A DNA stretch of 64,000 bases from Leptospira stimsonii (GTDB lineage Bacteria; Spirochaetota; Leptospiria; Leptospirales; Leptospiraceae). Shown piece by piece: positions 33,205-40,393 of this stretch. The notes under the pieces were generated by a model that ran no database searches, was not told where the DNA came from, and saw only the letters and a program-made list of their open reading frames with translations. Where the stretch lies: positions 930,001 through 994,000 of the forward strand of contig NZ_QHCS01000001.1 of assembly GCF_003545875.1 (NCBI RefSeq). Direction: 5' to 3'. The position numbers were made by a program, and so were the translations under genes. How positions within the stretch are numbered: the stretch's first letter is position 1; every line of letters starts with the position of its first letter.

Positions 33205-33218
33205 ACTGACTGGTCAGT
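33205..33218. promoter_or_regulatory. putative TetR-type operator, ACTGAC-TG-GTCAGT
   Basis: Perfect 6-base arms with a 2-base centre lie 9 bases upstream of the RND start codon (33194-33196). The shape (GACTGACTGGTCAGT) is like operators of many TetR-family repressors. The cognate regulator is most simply the TetR gene at the end of the same operon. Confidence 0.6.
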
Positions 33219-33255
33219 TCTCTGAAATGTTCGTTTTGTAGTCAAACTTGAAATT

Positions 33256-33266
33256 GCGGGAACTCC
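33256..33266 (+). repeat. GCGGGAACTCC motif, intergenic
   Basis: Exact copy preceded by AAATT and followed by ACAAAA, in the spacer between the RND operon and sppA. Confidence 0.75.
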
Positions 33267-33414
33267 ACAAAAAAACTTCGGAAGAGTTTTGAAGTGCTCT
33301 GATGCCTGCACGTAAAGCAGTAAAATTATGTCGCGTAATGGGTGATTAAAAAAGGCTAAGAAGGAATCCCTTTGCCTCGAAGACCAAAATACCCCTTCTT
33401 CGAAGCGGGAATTT

Positions 33415-33425
33415 GCGGGAACTCC
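33415..33425 (+). repeat. GCGGGAACTCC motif, intergenic
   Basis: Exact copy preceded by ATTT and followed by CCACAA, about 50 bases before sppA. A decayed copy (AGCGGGAATT) lies immediately upstream. Confidence 0.75.
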
Positions 33426-33471
33426 CCACAATTTCCGATTCTCTACGGATAATCATCGATTCTTATTTCAT

Positions 33472-34461
33472 TTGACACTCTCGAAAGGGGAGAATCTGAT
33501 CTCAAGTGTGGAAAGAAACCGTCTTGCTTTAGCGATCACATTTGTTCTAACAATTTTGTCCGTCCTCATCGGACTCGTAAACATCTCCCTCTCAACGACC
33601 ACTTCGAAATACTCCAAAACTTCCGGCGGAACGTTTTTTAGTACGGCCCCGATTGGAGCGGCGCTGATCAAAATCGATGGGGAGATTCATTCCGGACATT
33701 CGACGTTCGAATCGACGGGCGCGGAGAGCATTCTCCAGAAGCTCCGAGATATAGAACAAAATCCGAATATTAAGGGAATCTTAATCGAAATCAATTCTCC
33801 CGGAGGAACCGTAGGAGCTTCCCAAGAAATTTACAACGAGCTCATGCGTCTTCGAAAAACTCGAAAGATCGTAGTTTCCATGAAAGACATGGCGGCATCG
33901 GGCGGATATTATATCGCGGCCTCCGCCGATAAAATCTTCGCTCTCTCCGGAACGATCACCGGATCGATCGGAGTCATAGCGATGGCGCCTAACGTCAAAG
34001 GTCTTCTCGATCGTTACGGAGTGAAGATGAGAGTTTATAAAGAGGGGAAATACAAAGATTCATTGTCGCTCTTCCGAGATTCGACTCCCGAAGAAGACGA
34101 GATGATCCAGAAGATGCTCTCCGATACTTACAACGAATTCATACAAGACGTCGCGAAAGGAAGAAACCAGACCGTAAAATCCGTTCAGACTTTGGCGGAA
34201 GGAAGAATCTATTCCGGACAGGATGCGTTTCGAAACAAACTTGTGGACGAAATCGGCGGAAGGAAAGAAGCTCTGGAAGAATTATCAAGGCTCTGTCAAT
34301 ACGACGGTGAGATTCCTCTTTATGAAGAAGAAGAGTCTCCGTTTGATAGACTCTTTATGATGTTAGGCGCGAAGATGAATTCTTTTTCGAGCGAAAGAAT
34401 CTTCTTTAAAGAATTTAAGAATTCTCCGGTTCTCATTATTCTTCCGCAAGCGCTTAGGTAA
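33472..34461 (+). CDS. sppA: signal peptide peptidase SppA (S49 serine protease)
   Basis: A 329-residue membrane protease that degrades signal peptides after secretion. One N-terminal helix (LALAITFVLTILSVLIGLV) anchors a protease domain outside the cytoplasm. The nucleophile is in DMAASGGYYIAASADKIF (Ser143) and the catalytic lysine in YKEGKYKDSLSLF (about 193-195), the Ser-Lys dyad of the short bacterial form. The longest frame starts at TTG (33472); a GTG at 33508 (VERNRLALA) is a good alternative. It is the first gene of the overlapping operon with a membrane protein, surE and a TPR gene. Confidence 0.93.
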   Translation: MTLSKGENLISSVERNRLALAITFVLTILSVLIGLVNISLSTTTSKYSKTSGGTFFSTAPIGAALIKIDGEIHSGHSTFESTGAESILQKLRDIEQNPNIKGILIEINSPGGTVGASQEIYNELMRLRKTRKIVVSMKDMAASGGYYIAASADKIFALSGTITGSIGVIAMAPNVKGLLDRYGVKMRVYKEGKYKDSLSLFRDSTPEEDEMIQKMLSDTYNEFIQDVAKGRNQTVKSVQTLAEGRIYSGQDAFRNKLVDEIGGRKEALEELSRLCQYDGEIPLYEEEESPFDRLFMMLGAKMNSFSSERIFFKEFKNSPVLIILPQALR

Positions 34462-34468
34462 GAATCCT

Positions 34469-35068
34469 TTGAAAGATCTACTCAATTCAATCATCGAAGT
34501 TTTGGAAGCGGTTCTCTACGAACCGATTCGTCTCGAAGTCGCACTTTCCAATATTCCGGAAAAAACGCTGAATCTATTTTCTTGGATCGTTTTGATTCCG
34601 AGTGCGCTCAGCATTTCCGTCGGAGCGACGTATTTGTCCCCGCCTTATACGAGCGGTTCTATGGGATTGATTGGGCTTGCGTTCTTGGCGAATCTTTCCA
34701 TGATCTCCGCTCTTCCTCTGATTCTTGGAGCCGTGATCGATTTTTACGCGCAGAAAAAAGAAAGAACCGGAAACGTGCGCTTCTCTCATAATCTATGTCG
34801 TTTTGCGATGTCGGTCTTTGTATTCTTTACTCCTTTGGCGATTCTCCTGAGAGAAACGGGGCTTACGGGGGGAATCGGGTATTTCCTTATTCTTCTCTTT
34901 TTGATCGTTTATTATGTGATCATCGTTTCGAGAGGAATTCAGTTTATCTACGATCTCAAAACTTCGGATGCGTTTCGTTTTTCTCTGACATCGATTTTGA
35001 TTTCGGGAATTTTTCCTTTTGTGTTTTATTTCTATATTTCCGGATCCATTCTACATTTGATATTATGA
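34469..35068 (+). CDS. Yip1-like integral membrane protein
   Basis: A 199-residue protein from a TTG start seven bases after sppA. It has about five membrane helices: LNLFSWIVLIPSALSIS, MGLIGLAFLANLSMISALPLIL, FAMSVFVFFTPLAILL, GYFLILLFLIVYYVIIVS and LTSILISGIFPFVFYFYIS. The pattern and the early GATYLSPP motif recall the Yip1/YIF1-like (DUF1282-type) membrane proteins, but the match is weak. Its stop overlaps the surE start by 4 bases (ATGA), so translation is coupled. Confidence 0.8.
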   Translation: MKDLLNSIIEVLEAVLYEPIRLEVALSNIPEKTLNLFSWIVLIPSALSISVGATYLSPPYTSGSMGLIGLAFLANLSMISALPLILGAVIDFYAQKKERTGNVRFSHNLCRFAMSVFVFFTPLAILLRETGLTGGIGYFLILLFLIVYYVIIVSRGIQFIYDLKTSDAFRFSLTSILISGIFPFVFYFYISGSILHLIL

Positions 35069-35814
35069 ATATATTGATTACGAATGACGATGGAATCGCG
35101 TCCTCGGGAATTAAGGCTCTCGAAAAGGTTCTTCAAAAAGAACACAATACATTCTTAATCGCACCTCTTCGTGAAAGATCTGCCACTTCGATGGCGTTGT
35201 CGATTTACGATTCGATGAGAGTCGAGAAGATCAACGACAATCATTATATCGTGGACGGTTATCCGGCCGATTGTGTGAACATCGGCTTGCACGGTGAAAT
35301 TTTCCCGAAAATCGACCTGGTTTTATCCGGAATCAACCGCGGGGTAAATATGGGTCACGACGTTCATTATTCCGGGACGGTCGGTGCGGCGAGACACGGA
35401 GCGATTCACAATCGTCTTGCCCTCGCGGTGAGTTCGGGAAATATAAATCGTGATTACGATTATATTCAAGAAGCTGAATTTGTTTTGGAATTCATAAATG
35501 GCTATTCTGCCGTTTTGAAAACGGGAACGGTTTACAATATCAATATTCCTCCGGACTTCGTTTCTTCGATGGAAAATCTTCGAATTACAAAGTTAGGAAG
35601 AAGAACCTATGAAGACACTTATTCCAAAAAAAACATTATCGGTGGAATCGCCGACTTCTATTTAGGAGGTTCCGAGTTGGGGCACTTCGAAGAGGAAGGA
35701 ACCGACTTCTCCGCATTCTTCTCCGGTTTGATTTCTCTCACTCCTTTGTCTTTGGATCAAACGGATTCTTCTCTTTTGAAAGAACTTTCAGAATCCGTAA
35801 ATAAGAATGTCTGA
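35065..35814 (+). CDS. surE: 5'-nucleotidase SurE
   Basis: The start is the ATG at 35065-35067, overlapping the preceding stop; a longer open frame upstream is a shadow. The 249-residue length is typical. The family signature is complete: MNILITNDDGIASSGI (metal-binding Asp8-Asp9), LVLSGINRGVNMGHDVHYSGTVGAA and AARHGA. SurE removes phosphate from nucleoside monophosphates and polyphosphate and helps stationary-phase survival. In many bacteria it sits beside pcm, nlpD and rpoS; here it is with sppA and TPR genes instead. Confidence 0.97.
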   Translation: MNILITNDDGIASSGIKALEKVLQKEHNTFLIAPLRERSATSMALSIYDSMRVEKINDNHYIVDGYPADCVNIGLHGEIFPKIDLVLSGINRGVNMGHDVHYSGTVGAARHGAIHNRLALAVSSGNINRDYDYIQEAEFVLEFINGYSAVLKTGTVYNINIPPDFVSSMENLRITKLGRRTYEDTYSKKNIIGGIADFYLGGSELGHFEEEGTDFSAFFSGLISLTPLSLDQTDSSLLKELSESVNKNV

Positions 35815-36514
35815 GAAGGAAAACAAAAAGAAATCTTCTTCCGCGAAGAAAAGAATTCTTCAAGAGATCAACAAGGAGAATTTTCTTTTTGCCCTGACTC
35901 TGATCGATCGGGAGATTTCTTCAGGAAACGATGATCCAGAGCTATATTACAATTTTGCAATTTGTTGTGCGAGAACGGATAACTTTAAAAAGTGCATTTT
36001 GATTTTAGAAGATCTCTTAGAAAAATTTCCGAGATTCGGAGAAAGAGAAAATTCCATTCTTATGATGATCTATTCTTTGATTCAGAACAAAGAATTCAAA
36101 AAGGCTCTCGATAAATGTGACGAGAGACTCAAACTTCAAGTCGATGATATTCGAATTCTTTCCATGAAAGCCTTCGCACTCGAAAAATCCGGGAAAATTG
36201 GCGAGGCGATCGAAACTCATAAGAGAATTCTGAGACTTCGTCCGGAGTATAAGAATTCTTTAAATTCTCTTGGTTATCTTCTCTTGAACAATCGAGAAGC
36301 AAGTCCGGAAGAATGGAAATTGGCGGCCGATTGTCTGAAGTCGGTCCTCAAGGAAGAACCGGAAAATCCGGCGTATTTGGATTCTTTCGGAATTCTCCTC
36401 TCAAAAGCGGGTAAAAAGGAAGAGGCGATCAAGGCTTTGCAGAAGGCTCTTCGGAAAGCTCCGACACATCCGGAGATTCTGAGGCACATCGAAAAAGTTG
36501 AAGAGTCTTCTTGA
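35807..36514 (+). CDS. cytoplasmic TPR-repeat protein
   Basis: A 235-residue protein overlapping the end of surE by 8 bases. After a lysine-rich start it is made of TPR units, for example FLFALTLIDREISSGNDDPELYYNFAIC, KFPRFGERENSILMM, AFALEKSGKIGEAIETHKRIL, LNSLGYLLLNNREASPEEWKLAADCLKSVL and AYLDSFGILLSKAGKKEEAIKALQKAL. No signal peptide or membrane helix is seen. It is the last gene of the sppA-surE operon, and its stop codon overlaps a TTGACA element that may serve the tRNAs. Partners are unknown. Confidence 0.88.
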   Translation: MSEKENKKKSSSAKKRILQEINKENFLFALTLIDREISSGNDDPELYYNFAICCARTDNFKKCILILEDLLEKFPRFGERENSILMMIYSLIQNKEFKKALDKCDERLKLQVDDIRILSMKAFALEKSGKIGEAIETHKRILRLRPEYKNSLNSLGYLLLNNREASPEEWKLAADCLKSVLKEEPENPAYLDSFGILLSKAGKKEEAIKALQKALRKAPTHPEILRHIEKVEESS

Positions 36515-36539
36515 CACTGCGGGTGTTTTTAAAAACATG
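36511..36539 (+). promoter_or_regulatory. possible tRNA-cluster promoter (TTGACA)
   Basis: A consensus TTGACA (36511-36516) lies 33 bases before tRNA-Pro. A weak -10 (AAACAT, 36533-36538) follows at 16-base spacing. The -35 overlaps the stop codon of the TPR gene. The -10 is poor, so confidence is limited. Confidence 0.35.
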
Positions 36540-36546
36540 GAGTCGG

Positions 36547-36624
<78 letters not shown>

Positions 36625-36634
36625 TCCAATCCTC

Positions 36635-36715
<81 letters not shown>

Positions 36716-36732
36716 AAGGACAAACAAGAGAT

Positions 36733-36809
<77 letters not shown>

Positions 36810-36819
36810 GTCTTTTTTT

Positions 36820-36830
36820 GCGGGAACTCC
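36820..36830 (+). repeat. GCGGGAACTCC motif after tRNA-His
   Basis: Exact copy directly after a run of seven T and followed by CTCG. Confidence 0.75.
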
Positions 36831-36848
36831 CTCGTTTTTCACCGTGAA

Positions 36849-37511
36849 TCAGTCTTCACTGAGCCAGATATCCTCCAGGCAGAGCCTTTCCTTTTTTCGC
36901 TGATTCTTATGATCTTGCATCCACGTTCCGAAGATTGTCCAAATGAACATTTTTTGCGGGAACTCCTCACTTTCCTCAGCTTTATAGTAAGGCTTTAAAG
37001 GAATTTTTAAATGCTTTGTTTTTGAAAACTCTAAGAATAGTTCTCCTCTGATTTCATCTTTCGGCATTCTCAATTCTTTATCCATATCAATGGATTCTCT
37101 AAGCACCAAATCTATCTTGAGATTTTCCTGGGTTTCTGGACATGCCCTAATTTGAAGATACTTCCAATCTGAAATTCTCGGTTTACCTTGACTTAAGTGA
37201 TGAGTTTGTCTTAATTCCAACTGAAAATCTTCCTTTCGAGTGGAATCGCGAACCTTGGTCCAAGTTGTGGTTGGATTTCCATCTAAGAGATTCCCAATTC
37301 TGGAATCTCTTTCCTTCAGGTAGGAATTTGTGAAGTCAAATGCTAAGAAAGGTGGTTTTGTCTCAAAAACTTTGATTTTGTCTTTCGTTGAATTAAAAAG
37401 AAGGATATTTCCTATTATAATCGAGGCGGGAAGGATGAGCGTTAGGGCAATTAAAATGCTCTTTTTATTAACCACAGAGTCAAAGTTGCGGGAACTCCCT
37501 TGATATATCAA
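36849..37511 (-). CDS. membrane-anchored protein with discoidin/NADase-type glycan-binding motif
   Basis: A 220-residue protein. The longest frame starts at TTG (37509-37511). A GTG 12 codons later (37473-37475, MVNKKSILIALTLILP...) is an attractive start because it removes the part encoded by a repeat motif. After one membrane helix comes DSRIGNLLDGNPTTTWTKV, which matches the NLLDGNPxTxW signature of the NADase-type glycan-binding (F5/8-like) domain. The remainder is beta-rich and ends in CLEDIWLSED. It is convergent with the tRNA cluster. The 3' part contains another motif copy in frame (Glu-Phe-Pro-Gln). Confidence 0.7.
   Translation of the reverse strand: MIYQGSSRNFDSVVNKKSILIALTLILPASIIIGNILLFNSTKDKIKVFETKPPFLAFDFTNSYLKERDSRIGNLLDGNPTTTWTKVRDSTRKEDFQLELRQTHHLSQGKPRISDWKYLQIRACPETQENLKIDLVLRESIDMDKELRMPKDEIRGELFLEFSKTKHLKIPLKPYYKAEESEEFPQKMFIWTIFGTWMQDHKNQRKKERLCLEDIWLSED
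36956..36966 (+). repeat. GCGGGAACTCC motif inside the glycan-binding-like gene
   Basis: Exact copy with a T-run before it (TTTTT). On the coding strand it encodes Glu-Phe-Pro-Gln. Confidence 0.7.
37488..37498 (+). repeat. GCGGGAACTCC motif at the 5' end of the glycan-binding-like gene
   Basis: Exact copy overlapping the first codons of the longest frame (Gly-Ser-Ser-Arg-Asn). It may instead be 5' untranslated if the GTG at 37475 is the real start. Confidence 0.7.
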
Positions 37512-37567
37512 TCAGGATTCGCGGAAGTAAGAGTGCAATTATCATAAGGTTAGAAAAAGGAAAAAAT

Positions 37568-38479
37568 ATGAAAGTTGGAATTTCGGGTGGGACTGGACTA
37601 ATCGGTAGATACCTTACATTCAGTTTGTTAGAAAATGGGTTTCAAGTAAAAGTTTTTACGCGTTCACCCGGCATTCCAGTTTTTTTCTCTGGAAAGAATA
37701 ACTTAGAAATCATTAATACTGACCTCCCCAATGTAAAAGATTTAGAAGGCTTGGACGGGATCGTAAATTTAGCGGGAGCTCCAATAGCCGGTGTTCGGTG
37801 GAGTCAAAAAGTTAAAGAGGAAATTCGTCGCTCCCGTGTAGATTACACGGAGAAATTGGTAAAATCCATTTCGAAAATTGCGGGAACTCCTTTAAAATTT
37901 TTCTTACAAGGTTCAGCAATCGGTTATTATGGTTCCTACGAGAACAATTCTCCTTTTTTTTCAGAATCCTCAACTGCAGGATCGGATTATTTAGCAAATC
38001 TCTGTGAGGAATGGGAGAAGGCTTCCATTGCAATTTCGAAATTAGGAATTCGTCAAGTAATCATGAGAACTGGAGTTGTATTGAGCCTTGAGGGTGGAGC
38101 ATTAAAAAGTATGCTTCCGCCATTTAGGCTTGGGGTTGGGGGTCCCATAGGATCAGGAGAGCAAATATTGAGTTGGATTCATTTAAAGGATTTAGTAGAT
38201 TCTATTCTTTATATAATTCGAGACTCAAATCTTTCTGGAGTATTCAATATGGTTTCGCCGAATCCAGTGAGTAATCGCTTCTTTTCGGAAACTCTTGGAA
38301 CAATTTTAAACAGACCTGCTTTTTTTAGAGTTCCCGCAACGCTCTTATACGGGTTGTTTGGGGAAGGCGCTGATGTCATTCTAAAAGGTCAAGATGTGGG
38401 CTCAGAAAGGCTTCAGAAAGCCGGGTTTTTATTTTCATATCCAACGATAGATATTGCTTTGCGGGAACTCCTAAAATAA
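37568..38479 (+). CDS. TIGR01777-family NAD(P)-dependent epimerase (YfcH-like)
   Basis: A 303-residue Rossmann-fold protein of the extended SDR class. The dinucleotide motif is GISGGTGLIGRYL at the N-terminus. LQGSAIGYYGS carries the active-site Tyr region, and the domain ends with the family tail AGFLFSYPTIDIALRELLK. The substrate of this family is unknown. Three copies of the dispersed GCGGGAACTC motif are embedded in its coding sequence, each in a different reading phase (37880: Ala-Gly-Thr-Pro; 38328: Val-Pro-Ala; 38461: Arg-Glu-Leu-Leu). A short AGGT...AAAGG stretch precedes the ATG. Confidence 0.92.
   Translation: MKVGISGGTGLIGRYLTFSLLENGFQVKVFTRSPGIPVFFSGKNNLEIINTDLPNVKDLEGLDGIVNLAGAPIAGVRWSQKVKEEIRRSRVDYTEKLVKSISKIAGTPLKFFLQGSAIGYYGSYENNSPFFSESSTAGSDYLANLCEEWEKASIAISKLGIRQVIMRTGVVLSLEGGALKSMLPPFRLGVGGPIGSGEQILSWIHLKDLVDSILYIIRDSNLSGVFNMVSPNPVSNRFFSETLGTILNRPAFFRVPATLLYGLFGEGADVILKGQDVGSERLQKAGFLFSYPTIDIALRELLK
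37880..37890 (+). repeat. in-gene GCGGGAACTCC motif, phase 0
   Basis: Encodes Ala-Gly-Thr-Pro in the epimerase, shortly before the SAIGYYG motif. Confidence 0.7.
38328..38337 (-). repeat. in-gene motif (10-base match), phase 1
   Basis: Inverted GAGTTCCCGC, encoding Val-Pro-Ala in the epimerase. Confidence 0.6.
38461..38471 (+). repeat. in-gene GCGGGAACTCC motif, phase 2
   Basis: Encodes Arg-Glu-Leu-Leu, three codons before the epimerase stop; these residues match the usual family C-terminus. Confidence 0.65.
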
Positions 38480-38571
38480 AACGTACGGAATTTCAATTTC
38501 CAAAAAAAAAATCAAAAGGAGGCCACTTTTTTTAGAAGATACATCATGCGATTCATTCCCCGAGAACCGGA

Positions 38572-39081
38572 ATGGATATGGGAAATTACAGAGAAAGAGA
38601 CGAGATATTATCTTCAGAGTTCGAGAGTTCCAAGATCACGTGTTCGTTTTTAATTCCGGAAATCTTCTTTAATAAACTCAAGCCTGAGGATCGAAGAAGA
38701 ATCGGTAAGAACTTAGAATTCCTTCTAAAAAAATTTAGAAACAAGATTCTTAAATGTAAGAGAATCCACAAGAAAACGGCAACCTCTCTTTATCAAGAAA
38801 AGGGAAGTGGCCTTCTTAAAATCAATGTAAGAATCAAACCCATCTTTTGGGAAGAATTGACAATGCTTTCAAGATCGCACGGCGTCTCGAATTGTTTTCT
38901 TTACCATCTACTCTTAAAATGGGAGAATTCGGAAAGAATGGAAAATTCACTTCCAGATAAACCTCCCCTTCTAAATGCCAATCAAAGACTAATCTTAGTC
39001 TGGATGATAGATTTTAAAAATAAATGTTCCAAGAGAATGGCTCAACTTTTACATGAGTTCCCACCCGAAACCCTTTGTTAA
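38572..39081 (+). CDS. DUF1564 protein (Leptospira family)
   Basis: A 169-residue protein with the core of DUF1564: SFLIPEIFFNKL, RRRIGKNLEFLLKKFRNKI, an IKPIFWEELTMLSRSHGVSNCFLYHLLL segment and a basic C-terminus. The family is known almost only from Leptospira, often in many copies per genome, with no established function. It has basic helices but no proven DNA-binding motif. A GAGAACCGGA stretch precedes the ATG; a strong AAAGGAGG lies further upstream (near 38514-38521) with an out-of-frame ATG at 38546. It stands alone in AT-rich DNA. Confidence 0.85.
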   Translation: MDMGNYRERDEILSSEFESSKITCSFLIPEIFFNKLKPEDRRRIGKNLEFLLKKFRNKILKCKRIHKKTATSLYQEKGSGLLKINVRIKPIFWEELTMLSRSHGVSNCFLYHLLLKWENSERMENSLPDKPPLLNANQRLILVWMIDFKNKCSKRMAQLLHEFPPETLC

Positions 39082-39305
39082 GTATTGTGATATTTGGAAA
39101 AAAATAAGACCAGAAGATTCAAAGTAAGAATTTATATTATCGAAATTCTATAGTTTCATTTTTCATCAAGGACTATTAGATTTCTATGCAGGGCTTGGTC
39201 TGTAATAATTATTCCTTACACTGAAAAGATGCTGAAAAACAAAAAAATACATCCAATTAAGTAAGTTTCTTCGTGAGAAAGAAAGAGGTCCCGCAGTATT
39301 CTTGT

Positions 39306-39929
39306 TCACAAATCGAATTCTTCTTTCATTACAGGATGTTTTTTTAAAAGATCCAAAGCCTTTTGAATCAATTTCTTCCCAGTCTCCGTGTGATTCCACA
39401 CATTCAGTCCAGACGGATGCGGCAGTGGAACCCAATCCACCTGAACACCATAGAGTTCCCGCGAAAACCGTCCACCGATCACATCCTCTAACTTGTAACT
39501 ACGACTCTCGAACAATTGATCGATGGCAAGTTTTCCGATAGGAATGACAAGTCGGGGTTTATGAAAACGAACTTCGAATTCCAAAAATTCCGAGCAATTC
39601 TGAACTTCCTCGGGATTTGGTTTTCGATCTCCACTCTTCGCTTTTCCGGGAAAACATCGGCAGACCGCGGACATATTCACTTTCTTACGAAAAACTTCCT
39701 CTTCTATTCCGATTTTTCGAAACCAACCGAAAAGAGTTTTCCCAGCCGTGTATGAAAAAGGTTTCCCGAAACGTTCCTCGTGAATCCCGGGGGCTTGACC
39801 GATACTGATGATTTTAGAGAAAGGAACACAGCCATGGACAGGCCTTCCTTCCATCTTAGGACATTTTGTGCAACTGAGTAAATGATTTAGATGTTTAGAA
39901 TATTCTATTTTCTTTTTATTCATTCTCAC
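39306..39929 (-). CDS. uracil-DNA glycosylase-family protein
   Basis: A 207-residue DNA-repair enzyme. It starts with a CTKCP pair, then ISIGQAPGIHEERFGKPFSYTAGKTLFGWF, the motif-1 region of family 4/5 uracil glycosylases. Cysteines in VCRCFPGK and CSEF together with the N-terminal pair could hold the [4Fe-4S] cluster typical of these families. The C-terminal catalytic motif is LPHPSGLN. The exact family (UDGa or UDGb) is uncertain. It ends the galK-STAS-UDG operon, six bases after the STAS gene. The gene contains one inverted copy of the repeat motif (39455-39464) encoding Arg-Glu-Leu. Confidence 0.85.
   Translation of the reverse strand: MRMNKKKIEYSKHLNHLLSCTKCPKMEGRPVHGCVPFSKIISIGQAPGIHEERFGKPFSYTAGKTLFGWFRKIGIEEEVFRKKVNMSAVCRCFPGKAKSGDRKPNPEEVQNCSEFLEFEVRFHKPRLVIPIGKLAIDQLFESRSYKLEDVIGGRFSRELYGVQVDWVPLPHPSGLNVWNHTETGKKLIQKALDLLKKHPVMKEEFDL
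39455..39464 (-). repeat. in-gene motif (10-base match)
   Basis: Lies in the uracil-DNA glycosylase gene, reading Ser-Arg-Glu-Leu on the coding strand. Confidence 0.55.
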
Positions 39930-39935
39930 CGGGAA

Positions 39936-40358
39936 TCAATTGAGAAGGATATTCATCGCATCTTTGAGAGTTCCTGTAACCCGAATCAAAGATTTTAATT
40001 TGGTTAATTCCAGGATTTTATTAACTTGAGAAGAAGGAGAAAAAATCGCAACCCCTCCCTTTCCGTTCTTTACTAATTTTGCGTGTGTGCTCATAAAAAC
40101 CGCGAGACCTGAAGAATCAATATATCGAATGTTTTCCATATTCACAAAAATATAAATAAAACCCTTATCGATCAGATCGAAAATTTTCTCCTTGAGAGCA
40201 TGAGCAGAATAGAGATTGATTTCCCCGCTAATCTTCAAAGCGACCGCTTCTTTTGGGAAATTATCCGGGATATCTTCTTTTTGAAGATTTACGTTCAGTT
40301 CATTGATTGAAAAACCTACTTCCTCATCGTCGAGGTCCAGAGAATCATCTGCTCCCAT
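39936..40358 (-). CDS. STAS-domain anti-anti-sigma factor (second copy)
   Basis: A 140-residue protein with an acidic 35-residue leader and one STAS domain. The site loop YIDSSGLAVFMSTHAKL places the regulatory serine at 82. An AAGGGAGA site stands well before the ATG. It resembles the STAS protein at 1368-1775 but differs in leader and is not linked to a PP2C gene; its neighbours are galK (35 bases upstream) and a uracil-DNA glycosylase. Which phosphatase and kinase act on it is not visible here. Confidence 0.92.
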   Translation of the reverse strand: MGADDSLDLDDEEVGFSINELNVNLQKEDIPDNFPKEAVALKISGEINLYSAHALKEKIFDLIDKGFIYIFVNMENIRYIDSSGLAVFMSTHAKLVKNGKGGVAIFSPSSQVNKILELTKLKSLIRVTGTLKDAMNILLN

Positions 40359-40393
40359 CTCGTTTCTCCCTTCGTTACAATAAAATTCTTTCG

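Noticed and set aside
34795..35064. N-terminal extension of the surE frame up to 34795
   Set aside because: It overlaps the membrane-protein gene in another frame, and SurE proteins begin MNILITNDDG, which matches the ATG at 35065.
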